Below are positions 1 to 5,505 of a stretch of 5,505 bases of DNA, in pieces. A program made the translations under genes and the position numbers. The notes beneath the pieces are model-generated. The model did not search any database. It was not told the DNA's origin and worked only from the letters and a program-made list of their open reading frames with translations. The first letter of the stretch is position 1. The number at the start of each line of letters is the position of its first letter. Origin of the DNA: an uncultured bacterium (lineage in GTDB: Bacteria; Planctomycetota; Phycisphaerae; Phycisphaerales; SM1A02); the NCBI GenBank assembly GCA_903918555.1, contig CAIXEV010000694.1, positions 1-5,505 of the forward strand. The letters are read 5' to 3'.

Positions 1-2884
1 AGGTCGCGCCGGTGGCGGGATAGCCACCGAACTGGGTGCCGACGACCGCGTAGACGATCGCTGTGCTCGGACGACCAAGGGTCGCGGGCGGAAGCACGAG
101 CTCGTTGAGCGGATATCCAGCGGCGACGGCGCCGGCGGCGAAGCTGAAGTTCTGGCCGAAGAGCTGCAGGCGGTAGTCGCCGAGCGACACGGGCGTGTCG
201 TACGGATTCGCGACCTGGATGGCGACGACGAGGCTCGGCTTGCTCGTGTCGTCGACGAAGTTCTCGCCGCCGTCGTTCACATCGGGCGGGAGCTCTTCCT
301 GACCGGCGGGCGGCGCGGTGCCGCCGGCGGTCGTCCACTCGGAATCGTTGAAGTTGCTCTTGGGATACACAAGCCCCATGAACACTTCGGTGATGAAGGG
401 CTGCTTCTCCATGCCGACATAGAAGCGGTCGGCGTCGTTCGGATCGATCACGGCGTCGGTGATCGCCGGGAAGTAGCCGCTCGGATCGAGGAACGGGGTG
501 CTCGGATAGAGCGGACGATCGATCGCGACGCCCGAGGTGCCGAGGGTCGACGCCTCGTCGCTCGCGGTGTCGAGGTTCGCGGTGTAGCTCGCGATCATCG
601 AGAGCGTGCGGTTGTAGTCGGCCTCGCGGTTGCCGAAGTAGGTCTGGTAGGTGAAGCCGCCGCCGCCGTCGGAGATCTTGCGCGCGAGCGAGCTCTCGAG
701 CACGCGGCCGAGGTCGCGGCGCCACTGGAGCGCCTTGAACGGATTGCGGGTCAGCACGGGCTGATCGGCGGCGTTGACGAACATCGGCTCGCGCAGGTCG
801 ATCTTCGACTTCTGGCGCTCGTACTCGGCGCGGTTCGCGGTCTGGAACGCGTTCCAGTCGGCCGCGGTCGGCAGCGGCACGGCGCCGCCGATGTTCATGT
901 AGTTGAAGGTCTCTTCGTAGTACGGGCTCAGCCACAACGACGGCGGCATCGTCTCGTTGCGCGCGCCGTTGAACATCGTCAGCTTGCGGCGGTTGTCGAC
1001 GAGGAGCTGGCGCGCGTCGAGCTGGTCGAGGTACTCGTCGGACTCCTCGCGCATCGGCGAGGCGCGGAGGATCTGGAAATCGTTCGCGCTGTCGCCCTGC
1101 AGCGTTGGGCTGTAGAGGCTGAGCGCCTGCTCGAAGCGCGAGAGCGTCGACGGCATGTTGTTGCCGTGGTAGGCGCGGAGCTCGAACTCGTCGGCGGCGT
1201 CGAAGGGCGTCAGGCCGAAGAGCGGCTTCTCGGGGTCGAGACCGACCACCTTGAAGTACGCGAGGCGCTCGCGCGGGCTCTCGAACGAACCGCGCAGGTT
1301 GGCCTGGAGATTCGAGTCGACGAGCGGGAAGCCGGCGCCGGGGTTGCCCGAGTCGGTGAATCCGTTCGCGGTGCGCATGCCGATCGCCTGCAGGAACGAC
1401 GCTGGCTCGTTCACGGGCTGGGCGGCGCCGTTGAGACGGTCGCCGAAGCGGCTGCGGTCGAACCGCATCGCGCTGCTGATGAAGTTGATGTTGGTGCTGC
1501 CCGACCAGTAGGTCGGGATCGGGAAGCCGCCCTCGAGGTTGGTCGAGACCTGGTTCACCGGACCGTCGAGGAAGCCGACCGTGTTCCCCTGCCCGAAGGT
1601 CGGGCCGAACGAGAACTCGGCGTTGCTCGACACGAGCGCGAGGTCGGCGGGCGTCTGGCCGAAGGTGCCGGGGACGGGCGCGGTGAGGCCCGAAGCCGGA
1701 TCCGCGTCGTAGCCGAAGGAGAACTTCGTCGCCACATTGGCGTTGAGCTGCGCGGAGTTGTCGACGATCGACACGCCGACGATCGTCCGCACGCCGCGGT
1801 CGATGCTGACGGGCGCGAGGAACCAGAAGCTGTCGGTGAAGCCGTCGCCGTCGGAGTCGTTGAAGGTGCGCGAGACGGCGTTGCGGAAGGTGCCGGGCTT
1901 GAACTCATCGGTCGGGCGGCCGAGATCCTTCAGGCGGAAGAAGTTCGGGAGCGCGAGGTTCGCGTTCGTGTAGGCGGCGGAATAGTTGTTGGTTGTGTTG
2001 AAGGCGCCGAACCACGCGTTGCGTCGCGCGATGAACTGCGCGGCGTTGCTGACGGGCGCGGGAAACACATTCGGCAGCCACTGCTCGTACGGAATCGCGA
2101 CCGCATACGGCTGCGCGGTCACGCTCTCGTTGAGGTTCTCGAGCGTGTTGGTGGCGATGTTCGAGATGTCGGGCACCACGCGCCAGCCGTTGTTGGCGCT
2201 CGGGAGCCACGACAGGTGCTGCCAGTGCGAGAAGGTGAAGAGGTCCTGCGTGCCGTCGGTGTTCTCGTCGATGCCGACGCGCACGGGCTCGGACGAACGC
2301 AGCCAGCGCGAGTCGCCCATGCCGGGCGTGCCGTACGGATTGCCGTCGACGGTGATGATGCCGCCCGGGGCGCCCGGGCCGAAGGGCCACGGGCTGCCGC
2401 CGCCGAACTGGTCGGGCCAGTTCGTCCACGGCTTCGTCTCGAAGGGCGCGATGTTGTAGCCAAAGTCGGGAAGTCCATCGCCCGCGAACGGGTTGCCGGC
2501 GCCCGCGCCCGGAAGCACATCGCGGTCGATCGAGTAGCGCTGCGCGTCGAGCGCGGGCGCGAGGCGCGGCCACGAGGCGCTGGCGACGGTGATCGGCGGA
2601 TTCACCGAGGCGTCGGTGCGCGCGAACGGATCGGCGGTGTCGACCGGCTTCGCGAAGAGCGCGCCCGAGATCTCCTGCGCCACATTCACGCCGATCGACT
2701 CGGCGCGGCCATCGCGGCCCGCGGCCGACTGCTGCGCCGCCGAGATCTGCCTCACGGCGCGCGTGCGGCCGACGAAGGCCGTCGCGATGATCACGAGGAG
2801 CACGAGGATCGCCGTCACGAGCACGATGGTGTTGCCACGGCGTGCGCTGGCGTTCGCAAGGCTGGAAGGCATGGATTGCTTCAT
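1..2884 (-). CDS. Very large GspK/PilX-like minor pseudopilin, 3' end outside window
   Basis: The frame runs without a stop from ATG at 2884 to the left edge: 961 residues visible, C-terminus missing. I checked it codon by codon. The start is supported by AGGAG 8 bases upstream; a second ATG at codon 5 lacks this spacing. Residues 1-17 are a short basic leader ending R-R-G. Residues 18-38 (NTIVLVTAILVLLVIIATAFV) are one hydrophobic helix, with Leu where most pilins have Glu5, as in GspK. A polar stalk helix follows to about residue 72. Further landmarks are a Gly/Pro-rich stretch (160-194), two Ca-loop-like motifs (206-214 and 343-351, the second followed by Trp354), SAQLNAN (377-383), ADEFELRAYHG (564-574), EKQPFITEVF (826-835) and NPYDTPVSLGDYRL (893-906). 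The Asp-rich loop, then 'LNxN', then 'ELR' order is what GspK shows. GspK is about 320 residues, so this is at least three times larger. No Cys occurs in the visible part. Predicted role: periplasmic tip subunit of a pseudopilus or type IV pilus. Orthology is inferred, and database pipelines may call it hypothetical. Confidence 0.9.
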   Translation of the reverse strand, partial: MKQSMPSSLANASARRGNTIVLVTAILVLLVIIATAFVGRTRAVRQISAAQQSAAGRDGRAESIGVNVAQEISGALFAKPVDTADPFARTDASVNPPITVASASWPRLAPALDAQRYSIDRDVLPGAGAGNPFAGDGLPDFGYNIAPFETKPWTNWPDQFGGGSPWPFGPGAPGGIITVDGNPYGTPGMGDSRWLRSSEPVRVGIDENTDGTQDLFTFSHWQHLSWLPSANNGWRVVPDISNIATNTLENLNESVTAQPYAVAIPYEQWLPNVFPAPVSNAAQFIARRNAWFGAFNTTNNYSAAYTNANLALPNFFRLKDLGRPTDEFKPGTFRNAVSRTFNDSDGDGFTDSFWFLAPVSIDRGVRTIVGVSIVDNSAQLNANVATKFSFGYDADPASGLTAPVPGTFGQTPADLALVSSNAEFSFGPTFGQGNTVGFLDGPVNQVSTNLEGGFPIPTYWSGSTNINFISSAMRFDRSRFGDRLNGAAQPVNEPASFLQAIGMRTANGFTDSGNPGAGFPLVDSNLQANLRGSFESPRERLAYFKVVGLDPEKPLFGLTPFDAADEFELRAYHGNNMPSTLSRFEQALSLYSPTLQGDSANDFQILRASPMREESDEYLDQLDARQLLVDNRRKLTMFNGARNETMPPSLWLSPYYEETFNYMNIGGAVPLPTAADWNAFQTANRAEYERQKSKIDLREPMFVNAADQPVLTRNPFKALQWRRDLGRVLESSLARKISDGGGGFTYQTYFGNREADYNRTLSMIASYTANLDTASDEASTLGTSGVAIDRPLYPSTPFLDPSGYFPAITDAVIDPNDADRFYVGMEKQPFITEVFMGLVYPKSNFNDSEWTTAGGTAPPAGQEELPPDVNDGGENFVDDTSKPSLVVAIQVANPYDTPVSLGDYRLQLFGQNFSFAAGAVAAGYPLNELVLPPATLGRPSTAIVYAVVGTQFGGYPATGAT

Positions 2885-2892
2885 GTTCGTGA

Positions 2893-2897
2893 CTCCT
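2893..2897 (-). promoter_or_regulatory. Ribosome binding site of the GspK/PilX-like gene
   Basis: AGGAG on the minus strand with 8 bases to the ATG at 2884. It decides between the Met at codon 1 and the Met at codon 5, favouring codon 1. It lies in the 49-base gap after the stop of the GspJ/PilW-like gene. Confidence 0.75.
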
Positions 2898-2901
2898 GAC
2901 G

Positions 2902-2918
2902 GCGCGCGTCATGCGCGC
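2902..2918. repeat. Short GC-only inverted repeat in the intergenic gap
   Basis: GCGCGC, a 5-base loop (GTCAT on the plus strand), then GCGCGC: a 6-bp hairpin with an alternative register shifted by one base. It lies between the stop codon at 2934 and the AGGAG at 2893-2897. No T-run follows on the minus strand, so it is not an intrinsic terminator. It could influence translation or mRNA stability, or be chance in GC-rich DNA. Confidence 0.4.
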
Positions 2919-2933
2919 GGCTCGGCTCCGTGC

Positions 2934-4610
2934 TCAGCGCTTCGGAAGCTCGACGATGAACTGGAAATCGCGGCCGCCCTCGATCCGACCGAGCGGATCG
3001 TGGAGGCGAAGGGTGATGCGCAGCGCGCTCGGAAGCGGCGTGTACGGGCCGCGGGCGCCCGTGCCGAACGCCACGGCGCTCGGGTCTTCCTGGTTCAGGC
3101 CGAAGACGGCCTGGTACACGCGCTTCGAGTCCTGGGTGGAACTGGTCGTCCAGATCGGAAGTCCGCCTGTGCCGCGCGGACCTTCGACCGAGCAGATGAC
3201 GCCGTTCGAATTGTCGCCGACGACAAGCGGGAACCCGATGGTGCCCCAGGTTCCGATCGTGCCGCTGTTCGTGAAGAGCGGAGCGTTCGAGACCGGCTGG
3301 ACGGACGGATCCGTCGAGAGGTCAAGGCCGAACCACGGCTGCGTGGCGTTCGGCTTCACATACATGCCGATCGGCTCGGTGCCGTTGATCGCCCCGCTTG
3401 CACCGAAACCTGCCGGCCCCGTCCACTCGCGGCCGAGGCCGTTCTCCCAGGTCCACTCGACCTTGAAGCTCGAGCAGTTCGCGGCGAGGATCGGCGCGGA
3501 GAGCATCTGCTCGGTGCGCGACGGGCCGAGGGCGGCCTTCTCGACGCGCGGGTACGCGACGAAATGGTTGGTGGTCGGGTTCGAGCCGTCGGCGGGCGCC
3601 GCCTGCGTGGCGCGGACCGCCCATGGAGCGAGCGTCTGCAGCATGCGCAGGCGGGTCGACGGCTGCGAGAAGAAGTTCGTGTCGCGCGTGAACGGCAGCG
3701 ACTGCACGCCGGTGTACGCGGAGTTGTACTGGTACGCCGTCTGCGTGAGCAGGTCGTCCATCTGCCACTTGCAGATGTCGACGCGGCCGGAGGTCCAGTA
3801 CGGATCGATGATGCCCGCCGCCGCGGTGCCGGTGGTCAGCGGACCCGGATGGACTTGGAGCGAACCAGATCGCGTGAAGAGCCGCTGCGTGGCGTTGACG
3901 CCGGCACTGGACGCGAACTGCGCGGTGGGCGCGCCATCGGTGCCCATCAGGGTCGCCATGCGCACGAGCGGCCAGTTGGCGGGCTTCAGCGCAGGAATGC
4001 GGCCAGCGGCGCCAGCGGCGCCGGTCGTCCAGTTCACCGTCTCGACCGGACCGCCCTTCCAAGGGACGATCGGCGCGTTCGTGCCCTGGTAGCTGAGCGG
4101 GCCAAGGTTGAGCGCCAGCGTCGGCGCCGTGATGCCGTGGCCGTAGTACACGCGTGCGATGGCGGACTCGGCGACCCACCCCGCTGCAACCGGCGAGGGA
4201 CCTCCTGTGATCGGGAACTCCTGGCTGCCGACATACTGCTGCGTCGGACGCACGCCGCGCGTGAAGAACGCGATCTGATCGGCGCGGATCTCGGCGGGGC
4301 CGAGCGTCGCGTCGAGCGTCTGCAGCACGCCGGGGCGGTTCACCTCGACCTGCTGGAGGACGAGGAATCCGTTGGGCGGAAGGTTCGCGAAGTCGGAGCG
4401 GATCTGCGACTCGATCGCCGACGCCGTCTGGAGAAGATCGGCGTTCGCCTCGGCGACCGACGAGACCTTCGACGCAGCGCTGAAGATCTTGGCCGCAGCG
4501 AGCACCACGACCACGAGGACGCCGACCGCGACGAGCATCTCGGTGAGCGTGAAGGCGGCAGGCGCGCGAAGGCGCCGCGCGGATCGGACTCGGTTTGGAA
4601 CAGCGTGCAT
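2934..4610 (-). CDS. Prepilin-type N-terminal cleavage/methylation protein, GspJ/PilW-like, enlarged
   Basis: A complete 558-residue protein. The start at 4610 is chosen because GGAGGA lies 6 bases upstream and the prepilin leader follows directly; the frame is open further upstream to 4892, but that stretch overlaps the preceding gene and reads as arginine-rich shadow sequence. Residues 1-19 form a basic leader (five Arg) ending P-A-A, followed by F-T-L-T-E-M-L. This is a type IV prepilin peptidase site with cleavage expected at Ala19/Phe20, Glu5 of the mature protein at residue 24, and a hydrophobic helix to about residue 40. The amphipathic continuation (IFSAASKVSSVAEAN...ASAIESQIRSDFANL) resembles the GspJ/PilW stalk helix. 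The C-terminus (ALRITLRLHDPLG...DFQFIVELPKR) resembles the closing strands of GspJ. GspJ caps the pseudopilus with GspI and GspK in the periplasm. The usual size is about 200 residues, so roughly 350 residues are additional. Cys are at 280, 379 and 473. The prepilin assignment is firm; J/W identity is inferred from the stalk, C-terminus and gene order. Confidence 0.93.
   Translation of the reverse strand: MHAVPNRVRSARRLRAPAAFTLTEMLVAVGVLVVVVLAAAKIFSAASKVSSVAEANADLLQTASAIESQIRSDFANLPPNGFLVLQQVEVNRPGVLQTLDATLGPAEIRADQIAFFTRGVRPTQQYVGSQEFPITGGPSPVAAGWVAESAIARVYYGHGITAPTLALNLGPLSYQGTNAPIVPWKGGPVETVNWTTGAAGAAGRIPALKPANWPLVRMATLMGTDGAPTAQFASSAGVNATQRLFTRSGSLQVHPGPLTTGTAAAGIIDPYWTSGRVDICKWQMDDLLTQTAYQYNSAYTGVQSLPFTRDTNFFSQPSTRLRMLQTLAPWAVRATQAAPADGSNPTTNHFVAYPRVEKAALGPSRTEQMLSAPILAANCSSFKVEWTWENGLGREWTGPAGFGASGAINGTEPIGMYVKPNATQPWFGLDLSTDPSVQPVSNAPLFTNSGTIGTWGTIGFPLVVGDNSNGVICSVEGPRGTGGLPIWTTSSTQDSKRVYQAVFGLNQEDPSAVAFGTGARGPYTPLPSALRITLRLHDPLGRIEGGRDFQFIVELPKR
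4554..4610 (-). other. Prepilin leader peptide coding segment (type IV prepilin peptidase substrate)
   Basis: Codes for residues 1-19 of the GspJ/PilW-like protein: a basic leader with Arg at 7, 9, 12, 13 and 15, ending P-A-A before F-T-L-T-E. Cleavage and N-methylation by a PilD/GspO-type peptidase is expected at Phe20. The residue before the cut is Ala rather than the usual Gly. No peptidase gene is in the window. Confidence 0.75.
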
Positions 4611-5505
4611 CAGAGTTCCTCCACCGCTGCGAAGATGGGCGTGAGGATGTTGCCGCGCGAATCGCGCTGCGGCACGAACCACACGCCGGAGATGAACGCG
4701 CTGGGCGCTCCGTTCGGATAGTTGACGCCCGGGATCACGCCGGTGACGGGCGCGCTCGGCTGGATCGGGATCGGCCGCTGCAGCTTGACCGGGCCTTGTC
4801 CAGGCTCGTTCACCGCTGCGGCGGAAGTCGGCCCCTGCCGCGTACGGCCGTTCAGCACCTTGTGCACGCTGCCGTGGTTGTCGACCCACCACGAGTTCGG
4901 CAGCTGCCAGTCGTCCCAGATCTTCTCCGGCGCGAACGGCGTGCCGCGGTGCGTGCCGAAGATCTCATCGGTCTGCGGCGGGATCGAGTAGCCGTTGACC
5001 GCGGTGTAGGCGCCTGACGCAGCGCCGCGGTTCGGCCACGGAATCGAGCTGGCCGACGCCGCTGGCGCGATGTAGAGCGACGGGATCGGCGGGGTGAGGG
5101 TCGTCGCCTCGAACGAGCCGGCCGGCGGCGTGGGCGCGCCGCTGATGAGCGCGGGGGTGAGGCCGCCGGTTCGGTACGGCCTCGTCTCACCGCCTGGCGC
5201 CGAGACCCGGTAGACGAACACCGCCACCTGCACGCGGCCACCGTTCCGACGGAACATGCAGTCCCAGTAGTAGACGGGCGCCGTTCCGGAGACGCTGAGT
5301 CCCTGCGGGTACGAGCGCTCTTCCTGGGTGAAGGTGAAGTTCGGCTCGATCAGCGGCTGCAGCGCCGGCGGGGGCAGCGTCGTTGGACTCGACGCAGCGA
5401 TGTCGTAGAGCGGGTACTTCGCGCGGTTGTACGGCATGCCGAAGAGCGGAACCGTCGTTCCGCCGACATCGACGCCGCTGGGCATCTCGGTCGCCCATGG
5501 GCCAG
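4610..5505 (-). CDS. Probable minor pseudopilin or secreted protein, C-terminal part (GspI/PilV position); 5' end outside window
   Basis: The frame is open to the right edge, giving 297 visible residues before a TGA stop at 4612-4610. The first in-frame Met (5485) is unlikely to be the start: it has no purine-rich Shine-Dalgarno sequence, the frame continues upstream through G-P-W-A-T-E, and no signal peptide or prepilin leader follows it. The visible part has no membrane helix. It is rich in Pro, Gly, Ser and aromatics, as expected of an exported globular or beta-rich domain. Landmarks are FTFTQEERSYPQG (about 5304-5342), then YYWDCMFRRNGG and VQVAVFVYRV (about 5210-5275), a Trp-rich patch IWDDWQLPNSWWVDNHG (about 4873-4923), and a C-terminus ending LTPIFAAVEEL. 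The only visible Cys is in the YYWDC motif. It sits directly upstream of a GspJ/PilW-like gene and overlaps it by one base, which is where gspI or pilV would lie. That family assignment rests on position and a loose resemblance of the RR...VAVFVYR segment to GspI/PilV-type proteins. It could be another exported protein. Confidence 0.8.
   Translation of the reverse strand, partial: GPWATEMPSGVDVGGTTVPLFGMPYNRAKYPLYDIAASSPTTLPPPALQPLIEPNFTFTQEERSYPQGLSVSGTAPVYYWDCMFRRNGGRVQVAVFVYRVSAPGGETRPYRTGGLTPALISGAPTPPAGSFEATTLTPPIPSLYIAPAASASSIPWPNRGAASGAYTAVNGYSIPPQTDEIFGTHRGTPFAPEKIWDDWQLPNSWWVDNHGSVHKVLNGRTRQGPTSAAAVNEPGQGPVKLQRPIPIQPSAPVTGVIPGVNYPNGAPSAFISGVWFVPQRDSRGNILTPIFAAVEEL
4617..4622 (-). promoter_or_regulatory. 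Ribosome binding site of the GspJ/PilW-like gene
   Basis: GGAGGA on the minus strand lies 6 bases before the ATG at 4610, inside the last codons of the preceding gene. It fixes the start of the prepilin gene at 4610 rather than at in-frame upstream Met codons. Together with the TGATG overlap it suggests coupled translation of the two genes. Confidence 0.8.

Noticed and set aside
1166..2899. 577-residue open frame on the plus strand
   Set aside because: Antisense shadow of the GspK/PilX-like gene. Its translation is Arg/Ala/Glu/Val-rich with no domain signature, and it results from the strong G/C third-position bias of the opposite strand.
1905..2912. 335-residue minus-strand frame starting in the intergenic gap
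   Set aside because: Overlaps the GspK/PilX-like gene in another frame. The protein is Arg/His-rich and lacks the hydrophobic helix and motifs found in the chosen frame.
2902..2918. Intrinsic terminator between the second and third genes
   Set aside because: The stem is only 6 bp and no T-run follows on the minus strand, so read-through into the third gene is expected.
2911..4092. 393-residue open frame on the plus strand
   Set aside because: Antisense to the prepilin gene, whose minus-strand frame has a leader, a Shine-Dalgarno sequence and a family match.
2589..4721. 710-residue open frame on the plus strand
   Set aside because: Antisense to parts of two well-supported genes. Composition is Arg-rich and random-looking, it has no sensible ribosome site, and it spans the boundary between the real genes.
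4611..4892. Upstream extension of the prepilin gene to Met at 4892
   Set aside because: The extra 94 residues are Arg-rich, overlap the preceding gene and would bury the prepilin leader. ATG at 4610 has GGAGGA at 6 bases.
5485..5485. Met at 5485 as the true start of the first gene
   Set aside because: No Shine-Dalgarno sequence and no leader or signal peptide follow it, and the frame is open upstream to the window edge.
1..5505. CRISPR array, tRNA, insertion sequence or defence system
   Set aside because: No direct-repeat array, cloverleaf, terminal inverted repeats, or transposase or nuclease motifs were seen; almost the whole window is covered by three pilin-like genes.

Overview
The window reads as part of a single operon on the minus strand. 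It is high-GC DNA from a bacterium, most likely a planctomycete (Phycisphaerae-like). That placement is an inference. It rests on the strong G/C preference at third codon positions, the very large pilin-like proteins, and motifs such as a DxDxDGxxD loop followed by W, 'QPFITEV' and 'NPYDTPVSL', which I associate from memory with planctomycete pseudopilin-like proteins. No marker gene proves it.

In transcription order (right to left) there are three genes. (1) The 3' part of a gene entering at the right edge (4610-5505), coding for a secreted or pilin-like protein whose N-terminus lies outside the window. (2) A complete gene (2934-4610, 558 aa) with a clear type IV prepilin N-terminus, GspJ/PilW-like. 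(3) A very large gene (1-2884, at least 961 aa, running off the left edge) with one N-terminal hydrophobic helix lacking Glu5 and a GspK/PilX-like order of motifs. Genes 1 and 2 overlap by one base (TGATG). Genes 2 and 3 are 49 bases apart, and each downstream gene has a good Shine-Dalgarno sequence.

The order matches the I-J-K block of type II secretion operons, and equally the pilV-pilW-pilX block of type IV pilus operons. In those systems the three minor subunits form the tip that starts assembly of the pseudopilus or pilus. The working interpretation is therefore an enlarged minor-pseudopilin tip complex. Proteobacterial I, J and K proteins are roughly 120, 200 and 320 residues, whereas these are at least 297, 558 and at least 961. 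What the extra domains do is unknown.

There is no gene-free stretch over 300 bases; the only gap is the 49 bases between genes 2 and 3. I see no RNA genes, mobile elements, CRISPR arrays, promoters or terminators. Several long open frames on the plus strand are antisense shadows of these genes.
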